DNA from: Candidatus Omnitrophota bacterium
GTDB taxonomy: Bacteria > Omnitrophota > Gorgyraeia > Duberdicusellales > Duberdicusellaceae
DNA length: 47,907 bases
Assembly: GCA_016932855.1 (NCBI GenBank)
Contig: JAFGCB010000062.1
Location: 1-47,907, forward strand
Reading direction: 5' to 3'
Shown here: positions 43,372 through 47,907 of the stretch, piece by piece
How positions within the stretch are numbered: the stretch's first letter is position 1
How the letters are laid out: the number at the start of each line of letters is the position of its first letter
Position numbers and translations under genes: made by a program
Notes under the pieces: generated by a model
Told to the model about the DNA's origin: nothing
The model's input: only the letters and a program-made list of their open reading frames with translations
Database searches by the model: none

Positions 43372-44250
43372 ATGAATAGAGCTGTTCTTGAGATAACCAC
43401 AAATATCGGATGCAGTAATTTTTGTCCTTATTGTCCCCAGGATATTTTAAAGAATTCTTACCTGAAAAGGAGTGATACTCTAGCGATGGATTTTTCTCTA
43501 TTTAAGGCTTGCTTGGATAAAGTACCCACCGATGTAGATATTCATTTTTCGGGTTTCAGCGAGCCTTGGTTAAATCCCGAATGTACCCGAATGTTGTTGT
43601 ATGCTAAGGATAGGGGCCATAGACTTGAGGTTTCCACTACTTTGAAGGGTTTAAGCCCTTCTGATATTGAATTCATTGAAGACGTTGTCTTCCGATATTT
43701 TAGGGTTCATTTGCCTTCTCAAAGAGAGGAAATAGAGGTAGATAAAGATTATTTGGGTGTATTGCTTAAATTGTCAGAAAGCAGGTTAAAGGTTTTTTAT
43801 CATTTTCACGGAGACAGAGTCCACCCCAAAGTCAAAGCAGCCATAAAAGAAAATATAGTTCGTTGGCCAATGCTCTCCAGGGGCGGAAATTTAAAAAAAC
43901 AAAGCGGGTTTTCTCTTGAGAAGAAAGGTGGGACCTTAAGATGCTTTTTTAGTTTACGCCAGAATGTTTTATTGCCAAACGGCGATGTTACTCTATGCTG
44001 TTCGGATTACGGACTTAAGCATATTTTAGGAAATTTACTTTCAGCTAATTATGACTCTTTATTTCTTGGCAGAGAATTTATTAAAGTAAAAAAGGGGCTT
44101 GAGGATGAATCTTTAGATATTTTGTGCAGATTTTGTGATAGATTCGGGTATAATTCCAATCATTTTAAGCTTCTTAAGCGATATTGGGCGCAAATTAAAA
44201 ATATCTATAGCTTAAACGATTTATGCCACCGCTTTAAGGTTTTATTTTGA
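43372..44250 (+). CDS. Radical SAM/SPASM-like protein
   Basis: A 292-residue rSAM protein. TTNIGCSNFCPYC gives C14, C18 and C21 very close to the start, so no extra N-terminal domain is present. The SAM-binding region is FSGFSEPWLNPEC, a variant of the GGEP motif as seen in several small rSAM families. LRCFFSLRQNVLLPNGDVTL then CCSDYG, and ILCRFCDRFGY, make a SPASM-like cysteine set. It lies 89 bases after the B12-rSAM gene, with a weak TTGATT/TATAAA pair (43312-43338, 15-base spacing) between them that might be a promoter. It is the last plus-strand gene before the strand switch: the next gene ends 7 bases away on the minus strand. Confidence 0.88.
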   Translation: MNRAVLEITTNIGCSNFCPYCPQDILKNSYLKRSDTLAMDFSLFKACLDKVPTDVDIHFSGFSEPWLNPECTRMLLYAKDRGHRLEVSTTLKGLSPSDIEFIEDVVFRYFRVHLPSQREEIEVDKDYLGVLLKLSESRLKVFYHFHGDRVHPKVKAAIKENIVRWPMLSRGGNLKKQSGFSLEKKGGTLRCFFSLRQNVLLPNGDVTLCCSDYGLKHILGNLLSANYDSLFLGREFIKVKKGLEDESLDILCRFCDRFGYNSNHFKLLKRYWAQIKNIYSLNDLCHRFKVLF

Positions 44251-44257
44251 AGATATT

Positions 44258-45157
44258 TCATTGAGAGTAATTGCAGGCCTTTTTATTCATAAAGTTAGTA
44301 TAGTTGAATATAAGCTTAGCGGTTCTTTGGGAGTTTAAAATCCCAGAGTGAGTTAATAAATAACCGCTAAGATAGCAGAGACTTGCAGGGATTAGGCCCA
44401 ATCCAACAGGAAAATATTTAAAAATAATCTTTATCGCGATTGATGCATGTCGGACTTTTTCGGGAAAAGACAGCAGGTCTCCGTCGGGCCTTACAGAACA
44501 GCCGTATATAAAGTTTTTAAGAAAAAAAATGCCTATTGAATCAAGGTCATTCATTGTCATTTTAGCCTTATCATCAAAGCCTACCTTGTAGCCTCTTTCA
44601 AAGCACCTTCTTACAAAATACGTATCTTCGCTGTTTGAGCCATTTAAGAATAAGCCTTGGGTTTTAAAGATTTCTTTTCTGATCGTTAGATTGGCTGCAC
44701 AGGCTGTAAGCATGCGAGGATTATTTTCCTCGATGGCTTTTTTTATTCTCTCAGCTACAAGCTTGCCGTGTATTTGTAATAGTCTTATGGGCCTGGTCGG
44801 AGTAAACCAGCCAATAAGTATATCATAGTTTTTTTCGTTGATAATCTGGTATATGTTAGAAAGCCAGTTTTTAGGCGCTTGGCTATCGGCGTCGGTAAAG
44901 ACTATAACCGAACCGCTTGAATTAGAAATCCCTGAATTTCTGGCTGCGTAGGGATTTTGCTTTTTTTCATGTATTAATCTTATATCCGGATATTTATTGA
45001 CTATGGCCAGAGAAGCATCTTGGGAATTATTGTCTACGGCTATAATTTCGTATTTTTCTCTTGGAAAATCTTGATTTAACAGGGCCTTAATGCAGGCGTT
45101 AAAGTATCGTTCTTTGTTGTAGAAGGGGACTATAATACTGAAATAAGGGTCAGGCAT
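44258..45157 (-). CDS. GT2 glycosyltransferase
   Basis: A 299-residue GT2 enzyme on the minus strand. FSIIVPFYNKERYFNAC opens the fold, VDNNSQDAS (41-49) contacts the nucleotide, FTDADSQAP (87-95) holds the DxD motif at 89-91 and NSEDTYFVRRC gives the acidic base (E177, D178). The C-terminal 60 residues have two hydrophobic helices (FKYFPVGLGLIPASLCYLSG and the next) that may attach it to the membrane. It lies 23 bases downstream of the PMT-like gene on the same strand, so they form a small two-gene unit. The donor and acceptor are unknown. Confidence 0.9.
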   Translation of the reverse strand: MPDPYFSIIVPFYNKERYFNACIKALLNQDFPREKYEIIAVDNNSQDASLAIVNKYPDIRLIHEKKQNPYAARNSGISNSSGSVIVFTDADSQAPKNWLSNIYQIINEKNYDILIGWFTPTRPIRLLQIHGKLVAERIKKAIEENNPRMLTACAANLTIRKEIFKTQGLFLNGSNSEDTYFVRRCFERGYKVGFDDKAKMTMNDLDSIGIFFLKNFIYGCSVRPDGDLLSFPEKVRHASIAIKIIFKYFPVGLGLIPASLCYLSGYLLTHSGILNSQRTAKLIFNYTNFMNKKACNYSQ

Positions 45158-45180
45158 TTTCTGTTATTTTTAGGACCATT

Positions 45181-46671
45181 CTATTTATAGATATATACTT
45201 TTACTCCCTCTATATTCTTTTGCATAATTAAGTTCATTTTTTCATCTAGATATCTTTTTACGCTTTCGGATTGCTCGTCTAAGTTGCCGTCATGCCACCA
45301 GTTAGAGGCAATAAGCCAAATACGCGCGGCTTTAAGTCCGGGTATTTTATGTTTTGGTATGTTGTAGTAACTTTCTTGGAAAGGGCGTTTAGTGTCGGTG
45401 TTCAAAAGTTTGGGATCAAAAAATCTGTAGTATTCGTTTGTTTTTTGTTTACTATATAGTTCAAAACAGGGAAGAGTTGAATGGTTGCTGAATCCGATTA
45501 TATCTTCTCTGGATAAATTTTCTTCGACAAATTCTATCAAAGGTTTTACGGGTTTTTTTATGTAAGTTCCTAAGTGGTGTTTGAACTCTGTGGGCATAAG
45601 GTCCTGATAGTAATAGTTCAAGGATAAAACAAAAATAGATAAGACAAGAGAGCAGACAAGAAGGCCGAATTTGTTTTCTAAAAGCTTGTTCATCCCGGCG
45701 GCTAAGGCGATATATAGGTAGGGGCTGAATATAATCAGAGCTCGGTCAAGATAAATTGGCACTACCAGGCGGGAAAAGGCATATATTGAGAGAATAGGAA
45801 AGAGTAGTAAAAAAAGCACCATATAAAAATTATTTTTCAATAGTCTATCTTTAGAGACTTTTATATAACCACTGCCTAGCATTAGGAGGATTAGAATGTC
45901 TACCAAGAAATAGTGAGATTGTTTCAGGTTGTATCCAGCAAGGAAATTTTCAAACGTTATAACTAGCGATGATAAATCCGGTCGAGGAAGCCAGAAACCT
46001 TTCATTATATAACCGGCTTTACGAAAATAAATATAACCCCAGGGTAAAAATCCGGCCATAAGAATTAGAAAGATAAGTAAATTTCTTCGGGCTTTTTTAT
46101 TATTAAATGGCGGCAAGAATAGGCTGATGATGAGTATCTGCGTAATCAGTAAGAAAATATGAAATTCACCGCTATAAAAAGCAGCTGCTGAGCTTAAGGT
46201 AAAGTAAAGCCAGTATTTAGGCTTATTTTGGATAACCATAATAAGGAAATATGTCGACAGCAGGCCAAAGAAGAGTGAGAGGCTGTAATGTCTGATTTCC
46301 TGGGCATACCATAGCTGAAAGGGCGATAAGGCTAATAGAAGGGCGGAGAAAATACCCACTTTTTTATTGAATAGTTTTCGGCCAAATAAGAAAATGAGAG
46401 GTATTGAAAGGGTGTTGAAGATTACCGAAGGAAGGCGGGCAATAAATTCAGAGCAGCCAAATAATTTTGTCCAGGAGTGGGTTATGATTAAAAATAGAGG
46501 AGGGTCCCAGATGCGTTCGTAATTTTGAGATAGAAGTAGGCTTATCGCTTCATCATACCAGAAATCATGATAGCCAAGTTTGTAAAGACGTAAAAAAAGT
46601 CCCCCCAGCGTAATAATCAACAGGAGCATTTTTTGTTTCCGGGCAGAATTCGAAGAAGTTTCTTTATTCAT
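45181..46671 (-). CDS. PMT/ArnT-like (GT39/GT83) membrane glycosyltransferase
   Basis: A 496-residue polytopic enzyme with the classic features of the family. LGYHDFWYDEAISLLLSQ has the catalytic Asp-Glu pair at D40-E41 in the first periplasmic loop, and DPPLFLIITHSWTKLFG, EFIARLPSVIF and WYAQEIRHYSL follow in order. About eleven spans end near residue 365, and a soluble C-terminal domain of about 130 residues follows. It should transfer a sugar from a polyprenyl-phosphate donor to an outer-face acceptor. It is more canonical than the three PMT-like paralogs upstream. It is the first gene of the minus-strand unit, with a good promoter match about 90 bases ahead. Confidence 0.9.
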   Translation of the reverse strand: MNKETSSNSARKQKMLLLIITLGGLFLRLYKLGYHDFWYDEAISLLLSQNYERIWDPPLFLIITHSWTKLFGCSEFIARLPSVIFNTLSIPLIFLFGRKLFNKKVGIFSALLLALSPFQLWYAQEIRHYSLSLFFGLLSTYFLIMVIQNKPKYWLYFTLSSAAAFYSGEFHIFLLITQILIISLFLPPFNNKKARRNLLIFLILMAGFLPWGYIYFRKAGYIMKGFWLPRPDLSSLVITFENFLAGYNLKQSHYFLVDILILLMLGSGYIKVSKDRLLKNNFYMVLFLLLFPILSIYAFSRLVVPIYLDRALIIFSPYLYIALAAGMNKLLENKFGLLVCSLVLSIFVLSLNYYYQDLMPTEFKHHLGTYIKKPVKPLIEFVEENLSREDIIGFSNHSTLPCFELYSKQKTNEYYRFFDPKLLNTDTKRPFQESYYNIPKHKIPGLKAARIWLIASNWWHDGNLDEQSESVKRYLDEKMNLIMQKNIEGVKVYIYK

Positions 46672-46732
46672 ATTTACAATTAAATTGAAAAGAATGCCGA
46701 AATTTGCCCTTAAGCTGTACGAGCAATATTTA

Positions 46733-46759
46733 TTTACAGCGTTTCTTGATTGATATAAT
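46733..46759 (+). promoter_or_regulatory. Possible plus-strand promoter in divergent region
   Basis: TTTACA (46733-46738) and TATAAT (46754-46759) with a 15-base spacer could serve the GT2 gene at 46869. The -10 hexamer is perfect but the spacing is short. It nearly abuts the minus-strand promoter's -10 box, so the two would compete for polymerase. Confidence 0.35.
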
Positions 46760-46761
46760 AT

Positions 46762-46790
46762 ATTATAGAATACTAAGTGCCTCCAGACAA
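46762..46790 (-). promoter_or_regulatory. Likely minus-strand promoter for the PMT-like/GT2 pair
   Basis: On the minus strand, TTGTCT (46790-46785) and a perfect TATAAT (46767-46762) are separated by 17 bases. Transcription would start near 46755 and leave a leader of about 84 bases before the ATG at 46671. This is the best promoter by spacing in the window. Confidence 0.55.
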
Positions 46791-46802
46791 TATAAAAGGC
46801 TT

Positions 46803-46833
46803 AAAAGGGAACCCCTATTTTAAATTCCCTTTT
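46803..46833 (+). promoter_or_regulatory. AT-flanked hairpin upstream of the GT2 gene
   Basis: A perfect 9-base inverted repeat (AAAAGGGAA at 46803-46811, TTCCCTTTT at 46825-46833) with a 13-base loop. It has the form of a bidirectional intrinsic terminator, but it lies 35 bases before the GT2 start in a divergent region, with no gene reading into it from the left. It could be an attenuator in the GT2 leader or a protein-binding site. Confidence 0.45.
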
Positions 46834-46868
46834 CTTGAATTATCCTATAAAATCATATTTTTTTAAGC

Positions 46869-47786
46869 ATGCCTAGGGTAAGTGTAATTATTCCCTATTA
46901 TAATTCCGAAGAGCAAATCTCTGAAACTTTACGGTCGCTTTTCGAACAGAAGTATAAAGATTACGAAATTATAATTGTTGATGACGGTTCAAATAAAAGC
47001 ATAAATCTTTTTGACACAAGGGATATTAAGTATATACGCCTTGAGAATAATAAGGGTCCAAGCGCAGCGAGAAATATAGGACTCTATAGGGCCCAGGGTG
47101 ATTTTATACAATTTATTGATTCCGGAGATATGCTTTATCCCGATAAATTATCAAGTCAGATTCCTTTCTTGGAGGAAAATCCCGATATTAGTTTTGTTTT
47201 TTCCGATTATAAAATTATATATCAAAAATATAACTTTTCTGAAGAAGTTGTATTTGGGGCCGCTCAAGAGAAAGCAGTTAACTCGGTTTTAAAAGGCAGG
47301 CTTTTGCATCTTAACGCAATGCTATTTAGAAGAAGTATTCTTTTGGAGCTAGGAGGGTTTGATGAAGGTTTACGGCAGTGCGAAGACTGGGATTTATGGA
47401 TTAGGTTGTTGTCTCTAGACTATGCCTGCAGGTATTTAGGAGGCTGTTTTTCCGAATACGTAAAGAGAAAGGATTCTATTACCGACGCCATGTCAGAGTG
47501 GGTGAGTCAACTTGAGAGTATGATTCTTAAGCGAAGAAAAGATAAAGAATTTTTAAGAAAACTCGGTTTAGGTAAGTGCGTCTTCTTTTCAAATGTATAC
47601 TTTCTGGCTGCCTGGCGGTTACATGTCAGGGGCAACTTGGGCCAGGCTTTAAAGTATTATACAAAGTCTTTGTTTTCTAACCCTGTTATTTTTGTCGGCA
47701 ATCTATTTCTTCTGCTATTGAAAGCGATTAAATTTGCCTTTTTTGTATTATCTAACCGGCTTAAGAAACTTTTTGGGCATGGATAA
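46869..47786 (+). CDS. GT2 glycosyltransferase
   Basis: A 305-residue GT2 enzyme. VSVIIPYYNSEEQISETLRS starts the GT-A fold, VDDGSNKS (37-44) binds nucleotide, and FIDSGDML with DSGD at 84-87 is the DxD variant of the WaaB/WcaA-like group. QCEDWDLWIRLL contains the catalytic acidic residues. Hydrophobic segments near the C-terminus (NPVIFVGNLFLLLLKAIKFA) suggest a membrane-bound tail. It is transcribed away from the minus-strand pair, and the 121 bases after it to the window end show no gene or clear signal that I could support. The transferred sugar is unknown. Confidence 0.9.
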   Translation: MPRVSVIIPYYNSEEQISETLRSLFEQKYKDYEIIIVDDGSNKSINLFDTRDIKYIRLENNKGPSAARNIGLYRAQGDFIQFIDSGDMLYPDKLSSQIPFLEENPDISFVFSDYKIIYQKYNFSEEVVFGAAQEKAVNSVLKGRLLHLNAMLFRRSILLELGGFDEGLRQCEDWDLWIRLLSLDYACRYLGGCFSEYVKRKDSITDAMSEWVSQLESMILKRRKDKEFLRKLGLGKCVFFSNVYFLAAWRLHVRGNLGQALKYYTKSLFSNPVIFVGNLFLLLLKAIKFAFFVLSNRLKKLFGHG

Positions 47787-47907
47787 CCTAAAATCAGTAA
47801 TTATTAAGGCCTTTATGCTTTGCAGACTTTTTGGGGTTCCCGCTTTTTCAGCGATAGTGTCCTCAAGTCTTAGGGCTAATTAACTATTAGGCGGAGGCGA
47901 ATTTGCC

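Noticed and set aside
47787..47907. Possible gene start or gene end in the last 121 bases
   Set aside because: Only very short frames are present on both strands and no motif or ribosome binding site with a following frame could be supported.

Overview
The window is a dense, moderately A+T-rich bacterial locus (A+T richness is a visual impression, not counted). It uses ATG, TTG and GTG starts, has clear purine-rich ribosome binding sites in places, and many genes overlap or nearly abut. Nothing identifies the species directly. The mix of many cobalamin-binding radical SAM (rSAM) proteins, PMT/ArnT-like GT-C membrane enzymes, GT2/GT4 glycosyltransferases and DUF5989 suggests an uncultivated Gram-negative lineage such as Omnitrophota; this is inference only. 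No rRNA, tRNA, CRISPR array, insertion sequence or phage gene was seen. No stretch over 300 bases lacks a gene once the frameshifted reading frames are joined.

Layout. Bases 1-9229: the 3' end of a GT-C/CBM48/TPR-type gene, a B12-rSAM, a methyltransferase, a second B12-rSAM, a 67-aa membrane protein, a full-length relative of the truncated gene, a PMT-like enzyme and a third B12-rSAM. Bases 9344-17849: three paralogous membrane-anchored beta-propeller proteins, with a B12-rSAM and a GT2 between the first two, then a sulfatase-fold protein. Bases 17902-25116: a PMT-like enzyme, a DUF362/ferredoxin protein, a frameshifted SGNH hydrolase, an unusual GT2-rSAM fusion, a polyprenol-phosphate-type GT2 and an SGNH remnant. 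Bases 25210-33340: two GT4s, a DUF5989 miniprotein, two GT2s and a very large PMT-like protein with a repeated C-terminal domain, interrupted at a G9 tract. Bases 33419-44250: a UDP-galactopyranose-mutase-like flavoprotein, a zinc-ribbon methyltransferase and seven rSAM proteins in a row (B12, four with SPASM-like cysteines, B12, one more SPASM-like). Bases 44258-46671 are on the minus strand (GT2 and PMT-like), and a last GT2 lies on the plus strand.

How the parts may work together (inference). GT2/GT4 enzymes and the polyprenol-phosphate sugar synthases would build or charge sugars at the inner face of the membrane. The GT-C enzymes would transfer lipid-linked sugars outside. The SGNH hydrolase and sulfatase-fold protein could add or remove acyl, sulfate or phosphate groups, and the propeller and CBM48 proteins could bind the product. 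Twelve rSAM enzymes, two methyltransferases and a UGM-like flavoprotein imply heavy radical tailoring, with the DUF362/ferredoxin protein as a possible electron carrier. The product is unknown: a surface glycan, glycolipid or modified secreted polymer is likelier than a RiPP, because no convincing precursor peptide is present.

Three genes carry single-base frameshifts, each at a homopolymer (T8, G9, G5). This pattern fits sequencing error as well as real inactivation or slippage, so those genes should be regarded as probably intact until checked.
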